A stretch of DNA of 64,000 nt from positions 62,001 through 126,000 of the forward strand of contig NZ_BONC01000003.1 of assembly GCF_016862515.1 (NCBI RefSeq). Reading direction: 5' to 3'. Of this stretch, positions 25,270 through 34,166 are shown in pieces. Made by a program: the position numbers and the translations under genes. Position 1 is the first letter of the stretch; the number at the start of each line of letters is the position of its first letter. The notes under the pieces were generated by a model, which saw only the letters and a program-made list of their open reading frames with translations, was not told the DNA's origin and did no database searches. Origin of the DNA: Asanoa iriomotensis (GTDB taxonomy: Bacteria > Actinomycetota > Actinomycetes > Mycobacteriales > Micromonosporaceae).

Positions 25270-26286
25270 ATGCATGCATCGGCTGACTCCACGTCACGAG
25301 CGCTGGAGGTGCGGGGCCTGTCGGTCACGTTCGCGACCCGGCGCGGCACCGTCCCGGCGGTCGTCGACGTCGACCTCGACGTCGCCCGCGGCGAGCTCGT
25401 CGCGCTCCTCGGCGAGTCCGGTTCCGGCAAGTCGGCGGCCGCCCGCGCGATGATGGGGCTCTCGGCACCCAACGCGACCGTCTCGGCCGAGACCCTCAAG
25501 CTCGGCGACACCGACCTGCGCGCCCTGTCCGAGCAGCAGCGGCGCAAGCTGCGCGGCACGCGGATGGCCATGGTCTTCCAGGACGCGCTCTCCGCGCTCA
25601 ACCCGGTGCTCTCCATCGGCGACCAGTTGGGCGAGCTGTTCCGCGAACACCGTGACCTGTCGCGCCGCCAGGCCCGCGCGGCCGCGATCGACCTGCTCGC
25701 CCAGGTCGGGATACCGGCACCCGCCCGCCGGATCTCCGACTACCCGCACCAGTTCTCGGGCGGCATGCGGCAGCGCATCCTCATCGCGATGGCGATCGCG
25801 CTGCGCCCGGAGCTGATCATCGCCGACGAGCCCACGACGGCCCTGGACGTCACCGTGCAGGCCCAGATCCTCGAACTGCTCGACTCGCTGCGCCGCGACC
25901 TCGACATGGCCGTCCTGCTGATCACCCACGACCTCGGCGTGGTCAGCGAGGTCGCGGACCGGGTCATGGTCATGTACGCGGGCCGGGTGGTCGAGGCCGG
26001 CAGCGCCGACGACCTGCTGAGCCGGCCCGCCCATCCGTACACGGAAGCGCTGTTGCGGTCCGTGCCCCGGGCCGACCGCCGCGAAGGCCGGCTCCACGCG
26101 ATCTCCGGCAGCCCGCCCAGCCCGGCCAACCAGCCGGCCGGCTGCCCGTTCCACCCCCGCTGCGAGTACGTCGTCGACGAGTGCCGCACGACGCGCCCGC
26201 CGTTGACCGTGCTCTCCGACAACGACACCCGGCTGGCCGCCTGCCACCGTTCCGAGGAGGTTCGCCATGTCGCCGTCGCCGGGTGA
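25270..26286 (+). CDS. dppD: Peptide ABC transporter ATP-binding protein, DppD type
   Basis: This 338-residue ATPase has Walker [10 protein letters not shown]-loop [12 protein letters not shown], signature [16 protein letters not shown], Walker [13 protein letters not shown] and switch His in [12 protein letters not shown]. The C-terminal oligopeptide/dipeptide domain has the Cys cluster CPFHPRC-YVVDEC seen in this family. The ATG is preceded by GGGGAG. It diverges from the operon carrying the membrane and binding components and overlaps dppF by 20 bases. Confidence 0.94.
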   Translation: MHASADSTSRALEVRGLSVTFATRRGTVPAVVDVDLDVARGELVALLGESGSGKSAAARAMMGLSAPNATVSAETLKLGDTDLRALSEQQRRKLRGTRMAMVFQDALSALNPVLSIGDQLGELFREHRDLSRRQARAAAIDLLAQVGIPAPARRISDYPHQFSGGMRQRILIAMAIALRPELIIADEPTTALDVTVQAQILELLDSLRRDLDMAVLLITHDLGVVSEVADRVMVMYAGRVVEAGSADDLLSRPAHPYTEALLRSVPRADRREGRLHAISGSPPSPANQPAGCPFHPRCEYVVDECRTTRPPLTVLSDNDTRLAACHRSEEVRHVAVAG

Positions 26287-27277
26287 CCTGGTGCTCGACG
26301 CCCAGGACCTGCACAAGACGTTCCACACCGGCCGCGGCGGGCTGCGCCGGGCCCGGGTGAGCGCCGTCGACGGCGTGAGCGTGCAACTGCGCGCGGGCGA
26401 GTCGCTCGGGATCGTCGGCGAATCCGGCTGCGGCAAGTCGACGCTGGCCCGCATGCTCGTCGGCCTCGAACGACCGGACTCGGGCAGCATCGTCGTCAAC
26501 GGCCGGGACGTCACCAAGGTCCGGGGCCGGGACCGCCGGCTGCTCCGGGCCGACGTGCAGATGGTCTTCCAGGACCCGTACACGTCGCTCGACCCGCGGA
26601 TGACCGTGCTGGAGCTGATCGGCGAGCCGCTCGTCGTGCACAACCGGGTCACCGGGGCCGCCGCCCGCCGCGACCGCGTCGCCGAGCTGTTGGGCCTGGT
26701 CAACCTCGCGCCCGAGCTGATGCACCGCTACCCGCACCAGTTCTCCGGCGGGCAGCGCCAGCGCATCGGCATCGCCCGCGCGCTCGCCCTCGAACCGCGG
26801 GTGCTGGTCTGCGACGAGCCGGTGTCGGCCCTCGACATGTCGGTGCAGGCGCAGGTCGTCAACCTGCTGCGCGACCTGCAGCAGCGGATGGGCATCGCGC
26901 TGCTGTTCATCGCACACGACCTGTCGGTGGTGCGGCACGTGGCGGACCGGACGGCCGTGATGTACCTGGGCCGGCTGGCCGAGGTCGGCGACACCGACAC
27001 GGTGTACGACGAGCCGGCCCACCCGTACACCCAGGCGCTCTTGTCTGCCTCTCCGGTCGTCGACCGGAACCGGCGCCGCCTGGCGAGCCGCATCATGCTG
27101 GCCGGCGACCCACCGAGCCCGAGCGACCCGCCGAGCGGCTGCCGCTTCCACACGCGGTGCCGGTTCCAGCAGTCCCGCTGCGCGGAACAGACACCGTCAC
27201 TGCGACCACTGGGCGAACGCACGGTCGCCTGCCACTTCGCGGAAGAGGTGCGCCAGGCCGCGTCGGCGACGTCCTGA
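26267..27277 (+). CDS. dppF: Peptide ABC transporter ATP-binding protein, DppF type
   Basis: This 336-residue second ATPase of the importer has Walker [10 protein letters not shown]-loop [12 protein letters not shown], signature [16 protein letters not shown], Walker [12 protein letters not shown] and switch [13 protein letters not shown]. The C-terminal Cys-rich segment [15 protein letters not shown] is typical. GAGGAGG lies within the end of dppD before the ATG. DppD and DppF form the ATPase heterodimer that drives DppBC. Confidence 0.94.
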   Translation: MSPSPGDLVLDAQDLHKTFHTGRGGLRRARVSAVDGVSVQLRAGESLGIVGESGCGKSTLARMLVGLERPDSGSIVVNGRDVTKVRGRDRRLLRADVQMVFQDPYTSLDPRMTVLELIGEPLVVHNRVTGAAARRDRVAELLGLVNLAPELMHRYPHQFSGGQRQRIGIARALALEPRVLVCDEPVSALDMSVQAQVVNLLRDLQQRMGIALLFIAHDLSVVRHVADRTAVMYLGRLAEVGDTDTVYDEPAHPYTQALLSASPVVDRNRRRLASRIMLAGDPPSPSDPPSGCRFHTRCRFQQSRCAEQTPSLRPLGERTVACHFAEEVRQAASATS

Positions 27278-27349
27278 CCTCGTGCCGATCAGGGCTGGGG
27301 CAAACTCGGCCACCTGGCTACGCTTTTGGCAAGCGATCGGGCGGGGGCT

Positions 27350-27519
27350 ATGGCAAAGGTTGCGTTGGTGGGCGACGTGGGCGGCGCTGGGTCGCCCGCC
27401 ACACCGTCACCCGACTCGCCGGCGCCCGGTTCATCGGCATCGACCCGAAGCACGGCGTGACGGGAGCCGCGACGTGGTCGCCGCTGGTGCTTGAGGACGC
27501 CACGCTCCTAGGGGTCTAG
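27350..27519 (+). pseudogene. Possible remnant of a deleted gene (metallophosphatase-like start)
   Basis: The stretch 27278-27515 has no intact gene. An ATG at 27350, preceded by GGGCGGGGG, opens a frame beginning MAKVALVGDVGG, which looks like the first strand and metal Asp of a calcineurin-type phosphoesterase. The frame then runs into low-complexity Ser/Pro codons and stops after 36 residues. In another frame the end reads RFIGIDPKHGVTGAATWSPL and stops at 27519. This would fit a gene that lost its centre and shifted frame. The call rests on short segments and is weak. Confidence 0.3.
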
Positions 27520-30500
27520 CGCGACCGGCTGAGCACATCGTCCACCTCGCCGCTGCCGACCTCCGACAGGATCGACAGCGACGCGTGCCATTGTTCGCGG
27601 GCGATCGTGCCCAGGCCGTTCGCGCGGGCGATGTCGCCGAGCAGGCGCAGGGCGCGGGCCTCGCCGAGGCGGTGGCCGGTGCCGCGGTGGGTGGTGAGCG
27701 CCCGCTGTCCACATTCGACGGCGCGGTCGACGTCGTTGACGCGCAGGGCGACGCTGCCGAGCACCAGGTGCGCGTTTCCGGCGAGGATCCGGTGTCCGGC
27801 GCGCCGGGCGTCCGTCAGCGCGGCGGTGGCGATCGCGGCCGCCTCTGTCAGGTCGCCGATGTCGCGGAGCGCGGCGGCCAGGCCGACGTTGGTGCGGGTG
27901 CGCACATACTCGCTGCCCGCACCGAGCAGCGCCAACCCGCGGCGGTGCTCGGCAATCGCCCGCTCCGGGGCGCCCAGCCGGTGGTGCACGGTGCCGAGCA
28001 GCGAGAGGATGTCGCCCTCGACCATCGGGTCGGCCGCCTCGCGGGCCTTGACCAGCGCCGCCTCGGCGTTGGCCAGCGCCTCGGTCAGCTCGCCCCGGTC
28101 ACGCTGCACGGTGGCGAGACCGCCGAGCAGGTGGGCTTCCGAGTGCACCTCCGACTGCAGTGACATCGCGGCGCCGAACCGGTCGGCCGCGGTCGCCTCA
28201 CCGAGCAGGTGCTCGACGGCGCCGAGGTTGTTCAACGCGATCATCTGCCCGACCGGCGAACCGATCTCCTCGTGCATCGCCAGCGCGATCACGGAGCACT
28301 CCGCCGCCCGGCGCAGCTCGCCCAGGTCGTGGTAGAGGCCGCCGAGCGTGATCAGCGTGCTGGCCTCGCCGGCCGCGGAGTTGTCGGCCCGGTGCAGCTC
28401 CAGCGCCCGCTCGCTGCTGCGGGCGGACCCCGCGAAGTCGCCCATGTTCTTGAGCACCACGCCGAGGTTGCCGGCCGCCGCGGCCTGCCCCTGCGACCAC
28501 CCGGCCGCGGCGCACAGGTCGGCAGCCGTAGCGAACGCGGCGGCGGCACCGGCGAGGTCGCCCTGGGTCTGCCGGGCCAGCGCGATGCTCGTGTGCATCG
28601 CCGCCTGGGCCCGCGGGTCACCCTCCGCCTCGGCGGCGGCGAGGCTCGCGTTGACCGCGGCGAGCCAGTCGACGGTGTGGCTGGTCTGCCAGAAGTAGCC
28701 GCGCAACGCGTCGGTGAGCTGCCACGCAGCGCGGCGGGGCCCGGTGGTGGCCGCGTGGCCGATCGCGGCGAGCAGGTTGCGGTGCTCGGCGTCCAGCCAG
28801 GCCAGCGCGGCGGGGTCGGTGGCGAACCCGGCAGCGGGTGGCAGGCCGTCGAGCGGCAGGCGGACCATGTGCGGGTAGAGACGGCGGCCGGCGGCGTCCG
28901 CCGTGGCCAGGTAGTGGGTGTGCAGGCGGGTGACCGCCGCGGCGGCTTCGTCGGGGTCGGTCAGCTCGCGGGCGTACGCGCGGAGCAGGTCGTGCAGCCC
29001 GAACCGGCCCGCCCTCGGCTCGGTGACGAGGTGGGCCGCGACCAGGGCGTCCAGCGGCGCCTCCTCGCCCGCGAGCGCGGCCGCCGCGTGTGCGTCGACG
29101 TCCGTGCCCGGGACCGCGCCGAGCAGGCGGAACAGGCGTTGCTCGGGCGGGCTGAGGTGGTCGTACGAGGCGCGGAAGGTCGCCCGTACACCGGAAAGCT
29201 CGTCGTCCTCGATCGCGCCGACATAGTCACGGAGCATTGTGGACGGTTCCGCGTCGAGGCGCGCGGCGGCGATCCGCACCGCGAGCGGCAGGTGTCCGCA
29301 CGAGCGCACCAGCTCGCGGGCGGCATCGGGCTCCGCGTCGACCCGCCGGGCGCCGATGATCGTGCGCAGCAGCAGCACGGCCTCGGGCTCGGTGAGCAGG
29401 TCGACGGTGAGCCGGCGGGCGCCGTGGCCGGCGGTGAGGTCGCTCAGCGGCGCCCGGCTGGTGACCACGACGACGCAGGTGGCCGAGCCCGGCAGCAGCG
29501 GCCGCACCTGCTCGGCGGTCGCCGCGTTGTCGAGCAGGATCAACACCCGGCGCCCGGCGACCTCACTGCGGAACAGGGCGCCGGCCTCGTCGGGGTCGAC
29601 GGGGATGCGATCACCGGGTACGCCGAGGGCGCGCAGGAACCGGGCCAGCGCGTCGCCGGCCCGCACGGGCGGGGCGGCCTCGTAGCCGCGGAGGTTGACG
29701 AAGAGCTGGCCGTCGGGGAAGCGGTCGGCGACGCGGTGCGCCCAGCGGACGGCGAGCGCGGTCTTGCCGACCCCGCCGGCGCCGTCGATCGCGGCGGTGG
29801 TGCGGCCGTCGGCGACGAACCCGTCGAGCTGGTCGAGCAGGGCCGCCCGCCCGACGAAGTCCGGCACGGCCGCCGGGAGCTGGGCCGGCCCCTTCCCGGG
29901 CGGTGCGGGCCGCAGCCCGGGATCGTCCCGCAGCACGGCGGTGTGCAGCTGCCGGAGCTCGTCGCCGGGGTCGAGGCCGAGCTGGTCGCGTACCCGATCG
30001 CGGATTCTGCCGTAGACGGCGAGGGCGTCGGCGCGGCGCCCGTCGCGGAACAGCGCAGTCATCAGGTGGGCGGCCAGCCGCTCGTCGAGCGGCGCGCCAG
30101 CGGCCAACTCGGTCAGCTCACCGACCAGCTCGCCGTGCCGACCGGCCTCGAGGTCGGCGAGAATCCGCAGGTCAAGTGCGGTCTTGCGGGCTTCTTCCAG
30201 CCGGGCGCCGAGCCGCTCCCGGCCGGGACCGACGTCGGCGAGCGCGGGCCCGCGCCAGAGCGCGAGGGCGTCCCGCAGCAGCTTGCCGCGGGTGTCCGGA
30301 TCGTCGGTCTCGCGCGCCTCGCCCACGAGCGCGGTGAACCGGTGCGCGTCGACGGCCTGCGGGTCGACGTCGATCCGGTAGGCACCGTTGCGCAGCACGA
30401 TCGGCGCCCCCTCGCCGAGCAGCCCCCGCAGCCGGGAGATGTAGGTCTGCAGCACGGCACGGGCCTCGCGCGGCGGCTCACCGGACCAGATCAGCTCGAC

Positions 30501-30635
30501 GAGCCGCGCGACGGACACGCTCTGCCCGGCTTCGAGGAGCAAGATCGCCAGAACGGCACGTTCATGCCGCCGCCCAACACCCACCCGGCCGCCGTCGTTG
30601 CTGACCTCGACCGGACCGAGCAGGCGAAACTCCAC
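27516..30635 (-). CDS. SARP/AfsR-like transcriptional regulator with NB-ARC and TPR domains
   Basis: This 1039-residue protein has an OmpR-type winged helix (about 1-90, VEFRLLGPVEV and LQTYISRLRGLLGE), a bacterial transcriptional activation domain (about 95-240), an NB-ARC ATPase domain with Walker A GAGGVGKT (285-292), GLP-like HLPLAVRIAAARL, and about ten TPR units to the end. AfsR-type proteins activate secondary metabolism or stress genes. I chose the GTG start (VEFRLLGP) because the winged helix begins there and AAGGTCGG lies upstream; the longer frame adds 18 unlikely residues. No biosynthetic cluster is adjacent, so its targets are unknown. Confidence 0.9.
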   Translation of the reverse strand: MEFRLLGPVEVSNDGGRVGVGRRHERAVLAILLLEAGQSVSVARLVELIWSGEPPREARAVLQTYISRLRGLLGEGAPIVLRNGAYRIDVDPQAVDAHRFTALVGEARETDDPDTRGKLLRDALALWRGPALADVGPGRERLGARLEEARKTALDLRILADLEAGRHGELVGELTELAAGAPLDERLAAHLMTALFRDGRRADALAVYGRIRDRVRDQLGLDPGDELRQLHTAVLRDDPGLRPAPPGKGPAQLPAAVPDFVGRAALLDQLDGFVADGRTTAAIDGAGGVGKTALAVRWAHRVADRFPDGQLFVNLRGYEAAPPVRAGDALARFLRALGVPGDRIPVDPDEAGALFRSEVAGRRVLILLDNAATAEQVRPLLPGSATCVVVVTSRAPLSDLTAGHGARRLTVDLLTEPEAVLLLRTIIGARRVDAEPDAARELVRSCGHLPLAVRIAAARLDAEPSTMLRDYVGAIEDDELSGVRATFRASYDHLSPPEQRLFRLLGAVPGTDVDAHAAAALAGEEAPLDALVAAHLVTEPRAGRFGLHDLLRAYARELTDPDEAAAAVTRLHTHYLATADAAGRRLYPHMVRLPLDGLPPAAGFATDPAALAWLDAEHRNLLAAIGHAATTGPRRAAWQLTDALRGYFWQTSHTVDWLAAVNASLAAAEAEGDPRAQAAMHTSIALARQTQGDLAGAAAAFATAADLCAAAGWSQGQAAAAGNLGVVLKNMGDFAGSARSSERALELHRADNSAAGEASTLITLGGLYHDLGELRRAAECSVIALAMHEEIGSPVGQMIALNNLGAVEHLLGEATAADRFGAAMSLQSEVHSEAHLLGGLATVQRDRGELTEALANAEAALVKAREAADPMVEGDILSLLGTVHHRLGAPERAIAEHRRGLALLGAGSEYVRTRTNVGLAAALRDIGDLTEAAAIATAALTDARRAGHRILAGNAHLVLGSVALRVNDVDRAVECGQRALTTHRGTGHRLGEARALRLLGDIARANGLGTIAREQWHASLSILSEVGSGEVDDVLSRSR

Positions 30636-30727
30636 GCCGACCGACCTTATAGAGCCGCCAACCAGGAGGAAACCCCCGCCGGTAAGCAATCCGGTATGCG
30701 CGCTGCGCCAGACTCACCGCTTGCCCG

Positions 30728-31372
30728 TTAGGGCTGGCCGAGGCCCGCGTCGCGGGCGCGGGCCACCGCGGCCGCGCGGTCGGCTACCCGCAGCTTCGCG
30801 AAGACGTTCGAGACGTTGTTGCGGACCGTTTTTTCCGTTAAGCCCAGACGGGCGGCGATCGTCGTGTTCGCCGCGCCCGTGGCCATCAGGGTGAGGATTT
30901 CTCGTTCTCGGGTCGTCAGGTCCGGGAACGGGGTCGTGGCCGGGGCCGGTGCCGTGAAGAAGCGGGTCAGGCGGGCCGCGATGGCTGGGCCGAAGATGGC
31001 TTCGCCGGCGGCTACCGAGTGGATCGCGCGCAGGATGTCCGACGGGTCCGCGCCCTTCAGGACGTAGCCTCGGGCGCCCGCGCGCATCGCCGTGAAGACT
31101 GAGTCGTCCTCGTCGACCATCGTCACCACCAGGATCGCCACCGACGGTGCCGTGCGGAGGATCGCCCGGGTCGCGTCCACCCCGCTCAAGCCCGGCATCC
31201 GCAGGTCCATCACGACCACGTCCGGGCGCTGCGCGAGCGTCACCGCGACCGCCTCGTCGCCGTCGCCTGCCACACCGACCAGCGATACGCCCGGCGCGTC
31301 CTCGATCAGTGCGCGCAAGCCCTCGCGGAACAGCGGGTGGTCGTCGGCCACCACGACCCGGATCGGGGTCAT
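30728..31372 (-). CDS. NarL/LuxR-type response regulator
   Basis: This 214-residue response regulator has a receiver domain (about 1-120, phospho-acceptor Asp56 in VVVMDLRMPGLSG, acidic pair DD at 10-11, Lys in YVLKGADP) and a C-terminal LuxR helix-turn-helix (LTTREREILTLMATGAANTT, KTVRNNVSNVFAKL). Its ATG overlaps the stop of the upstream sensor kinase (ATGA), so they form a cognate pair. Confidence 0.93.
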   Translation of the reverse strand: MTPIRVVVADDHPLFREGLRALIEDAPGVSLVGVAGDGDEAVAVTLAQRPDVVVMDLRMPGLSGVDATRAILRTAPSVAILVVTMVDEDDSVFTAMRAGARGYVLKGADPSDILRAIHSVAAGEAIFGPAIAARLTRFFTAPAPATTPFPDLTTREREILTLMATGAANTTIAARLGLTEKTVRNNVSNVFAKLRVADRAAAVARARDAGLGQP

Positions 31373-33312
31373 GTTGCCGTCAGCGGAAGGTCCGCGATCA
31401 CCAGCGTGCCCCCGCCGGGGGCCCGGTCCAGCGCTAGTGAGCCACCCACCTCGGCCGCCCGTTCGCGCATCGACGTGATGCCCACGCCCGCGCGGTAGCC
31501 GGCGGGGATGCCGCCGCCACCGTCCGCCACCCGCAGCACCAGGCGGTCCGCGGACGTCATCGTCACCGTGACCGGTGCGCCCGGTGCGTGCCGGCTCGCG
31601 TTGGCGAGGGCCTCCAGGGCGATCCGGTACGCCGCCACCTCCACCGCGGCCGGCAGTGGCGGCAGGTCCGGGACCGTGATCGACGCGCAACCCAGGCGCA
31701 GCGCCTGCTCCCGGAGTGCGCCGGCCAGGCCGAGCTCGTCGAGGACCGGTGGGCGCAGGTCGTACACGATCCGGCGGATGTCCGTGACCGCCCGCTGGGC
31801 CTCGCCGCGGAGCAGGTCCAGACGGTCCGCGTCGGCGCCGGCCGGCAGGGCCCGGCGGACCGTGTCGATGCCGAGCGCGATGCCCGCCAGGGTCGGGCCC
31901 AGGCCGTCGTGCAGGTCCCGGCGCAGGCGGCGGCGTTCCTCCTCGCGGAGCGTGACCAGCCGCTCCCGGGAGGCCCGCAGCGCCGCGTCCAGCGTCACCG
32001 CGTGCGCGACCACCGCCACCTGCCGCGCCAGGTTGGCCAGCAGCGCCTCGTCGGCCCCGGTGAAGTCGGCGTGCCGGCTCTGCAGCACCAGCGTGCCGAT
32101 GGTCTCGCCCGCGAACGGCAGCGGCAGCTCACGGACCGGCTCCGGACCGCGCCGGCCGTGCGCCACTACCGCGGAACCGCCGACGAGGACCGCCACATAG
32201 GACAGACGCAGGGCGTCGGCCACGGTGCCGGCCGCTGCCGTGAGCGCGTCCGCGGGCGCGCCCGCCGCGTCGAGCCGTTCGCCCAGCCGGGCCAGCGCCG
32301 AGGCCGGTTCGTCGCGCAGGCCGTACACCAGATGGTTGATCCGGCGCTGCAACGCGTCGCGCAGCGGGAGCGCGGCCAGCACCGCGACGGCGGTCGCGAC
32401 CGCACCGCCCAGCACGTGCCCGGCCAGCAGCGCCGCCGCCGTGTAGACCAGCAGCACGACCGCGGTCAGCAGCCCGTAGACCAGCGTCCGGCTCACCACG
32501 ACCCGGGTGTCGAACAGGCCGTACCGCACGATGCCTACCCACGCCGCCACGCCGAGCACGACCGGGCCGCAGTTCTCCAGCACCGAGATCTGCTGCGTGT
32601 CGCCCGTGGTCAGCCCGACGGCCAGGCATGCGAAGAACGTCGCCGAGCAACCGAAACCCGCATAGGCCGCCAGCCGCATCGCCGCGCCCTGGTCGCCGCC
32701 GGTGGCGCGGGCCTTGCGCAGCAACGCCCAGGCGGCCAGCGCGATCAGCGGACCCAGCAGCAGCACCACGATCAGCAGCCCCGACACCCAGGAACCCAGC
32801 GACAGCGGGTTGGGCACATCCGTGTCGATCACCGTGGGCGACGCGACGGCATAGACGAGGAGCAGGACCAGAGCCAGCGCGTACGCCCACGCGAGCACCC
32901 GCCGCCGGCGCGAACCCAGCCGACCGTCCGGGAACAGCAGGACGCCGAACATGGCCGCGAGCGGGACGCCGAACACGAACAGCGCCGAGTACACCAACTC
33001 GAACGCCAGGCCGCCGATCAGGTGCAGCAGGTTGCCCAGCGGCAGCGCGACCGCCGAGGCCAGGAAGACCCAGCCGACCGGGTTGGCCGGTGCGCGCCGG
33101 GCCATGGCCGCGCCGACGAGCGCGACCGGCAGATAGAGCGTGGCGCTCGCCGTGAGCCAGGCGTCCAGCGCGGAGACGGGGCCGCGGACCGCGAGCAGCA
33201 CGCCGGCGATCGCGGTGGCCACCGCCACCGCGACCGCCGCCCGGCTGATCCACGCTCGGCCCATCGACACCGATTGTGCGGTGCGCGCCGACGCAGCGGA
33301 ATCGTCGAGCAT
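31369..33312 (-). CDS. Membrane sensor histidine kinase (NarL-system type)
   Basis: This 647-residue kinase has an N-terminal half with about eight membrane helices, a GAF-like region (about 310-440), a HisKA_3 dimerisation helix with the phosphorylated His468 in RRDLHDGLGPTLAG, and a HATPase domain (EALANASRHAPG as N box, GGGGIPAGYRAGVGITSMRE as G box). The ATG lies two bases after the stop of the membrane protein gene before it. It is coupled to the response regulator downstream. The signal is unknown. Confidence 0.91.
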   Translation of the reverse strand: MLDDSAASARTAQSVSMGRAWISRAAVAVAVATAIAGVLLAVRGPVSALDAWLTASATLYLPVALVGAAMARRAPANPVGWVFLASAVALPLGNLLHLIGGLAFELVYSALFVFGVPLAAMFGVLLFPDGRLGSRRRRVLAWAYALALVLLLVYAVASPTVIDTDVPNPLSLGSWVSGLLIVVLLLGPLIALAAWALLRKARATGGDQGAAMRLAAYAGFGCSATFFACLAVGLTTGDTQQISVLENCGPVVLGVAAWVGIVRYGLFDTRVVVSRTLVYGLLTAVVLLVYTAAALLAGHVLGGAVATAVAVLAALPLRDALQRRINHLVYGLRDEPASALARLGERLDAAGAPADALTAAAGTVADALRLSYVAVLVGGSAVVAHGRRGPEPVRELPLPFAGETIGTLVLQSRHADFTGADEALLANLARQVAVVAHAVTLDAALRASRERLVTLREEERRRLRRDLHDGLGPTLAGIALGIDTVRRALPAGADADRLDLLRGEAQRAVTDIRRIVYDLRPPVLDELGLAGALREQALRLGCASITVPDLPPLPAAVEVAAYRIALEALANASRHAPGAPVTVTMTSADRLVLRVADGGGGIPAGYRAGVGITSMRERAAEVGGSLALDRAPGGGTLVIADLPLTAT

Positions 33313-33313
33313 C

Positions 33314-34012
33314 TCAGGCCGTCACCCGTTCGGGCACCGGCGCCACGTGCGCCGTCGCGGGCAGGTCCCACTCCGCGTCCGGCGTGCGGGCCAGCACCAC
33401 GGCGCAGCCGGTCGTCGCGACCAGCAGCAACCCGTAGGCGACCGCGTCGACCGCCGGACCCATGCCCATCGCGACCGCGTGCAGGAACGGGCTCAGTCCG
33501 AACAGGATGCCCACCCACACCGGCACCGCCCGGGACCGCCACAGCGCGATGCCGAGCAGCAGCATGCCGAGCAGGTGGCCGAGCACGAACATCAGCAGCA
33601 TGGTGCTGTAGACGCCGTCGGCGCTGACCGCGTCGAGCAGCGCGGCCACGGTGGCCCGGTCCTCCAGGCGCGAGCCGTGCCAGTAGGCCGCTTCGACGCT
33701 GCCGATGCTGGCGATGCCCGCCGACCAGGCCAGGAACGACAGGGCGCCGCCGATCGCGGCGAGCCGGGGAGCGCCGCGGCGGGCCAGCCGCGCGGCGAAC
33801 AGCACGGCGAGGGGCATGAGCAGGATCAACAGCGCGACGAGGGTACGTGCGGCGGCAGCCGGAACGGCCGTGCCGGCGACCTCGGCGAGCTGCTCGGTGG
33901 CGGGCGCGTCCTGGTCGAAGTGCGGCTCGGTCAGCGTGCCGGCGACCAGGCCCAGCGGCGCGAGCACGAGCACGGCGGCGCCGGTGAGACGGGCGAGTCT
34001 GCGAGTGTCCAC
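33314..34012 (-). CDS. Membrane protein of unknown function, first gene of a two-component operon
   Basis: This 232-residue protein has about six hydrophobic helices (ARLTGAAVLVLAPLGLVAGT, LVALLILLMPLAVLFAARLA, LLMFVLGHLLGMLLLGIALW, VAYGLLLVATTGCAVVLA). I recognise no named family, although similar proteins are often found next to actinobacterial sensor kinases. The GTG start at 34012 is supported by AAGGGA nine bases upstream; the frame extends 45 codons further without protein-like sequence. It leads directly into the sensor kinase gene and may modulate sensing. Confidence 0.72.
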   Translation of the reverse strand: MDTRRLARLTGAAVLVLAPLGLVAGTLTEPHFDQDAPATEQLAEVAGTAVPAAAARTLVALLILLMPLAVLFAARLARRGAPRLAAIGGALSFLAWSAGIASIGSVEAAYWHGSRLEDRATVAALLDAVSADGVYSTMLLMFVLGHLLGMLLLGIALWRSRAVPVWVGILFGLSPFLHAVAMGMGPAVDAVAYGLLLVATTGCAVVLARTPDAEWDLPATAHVAPVPERVTA

Positions 34013-34121
34013 GATGGTTTCCCTTCCCGGGGAGGCGTTTCGGTGTGGACAGCAGCGTCCGCCGCCCCGTGACCCGGGCGGCAGAGTCACCGGTCCCGGG
34101 ACACCCGGGAAACACGGATCT

Positions 34122-34149
34122 GGGTGCCCGCCCCCGTGCGCGGGCACCC
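34122..34149 (-). terminator. Terminator after the MMPL transporter gene
   Basis: A stem GGGTGCCCG/CGGGCACCC (34122-34130 with 34141-34149) is extended by ATC/GAT beyond one T-T mismatch. It lies 17 bases past the MMPL stop on the minus strand and separates the kinase-regulator-MMPL operon from the next one. No T-run is present. Confidence 0.7.
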
Positions 34150-34166
34150 TGATCCGCGAGACACCC

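Noticed and set aside
27157-27519. A 120-codon frame continuing from the end of dppF
   Set aside because: Its first third is out of frame within dppF and the rest has no start with a ribosome site; only the last 20 or so residues look protein-like, so I treat it as part of a possible gene remnant.
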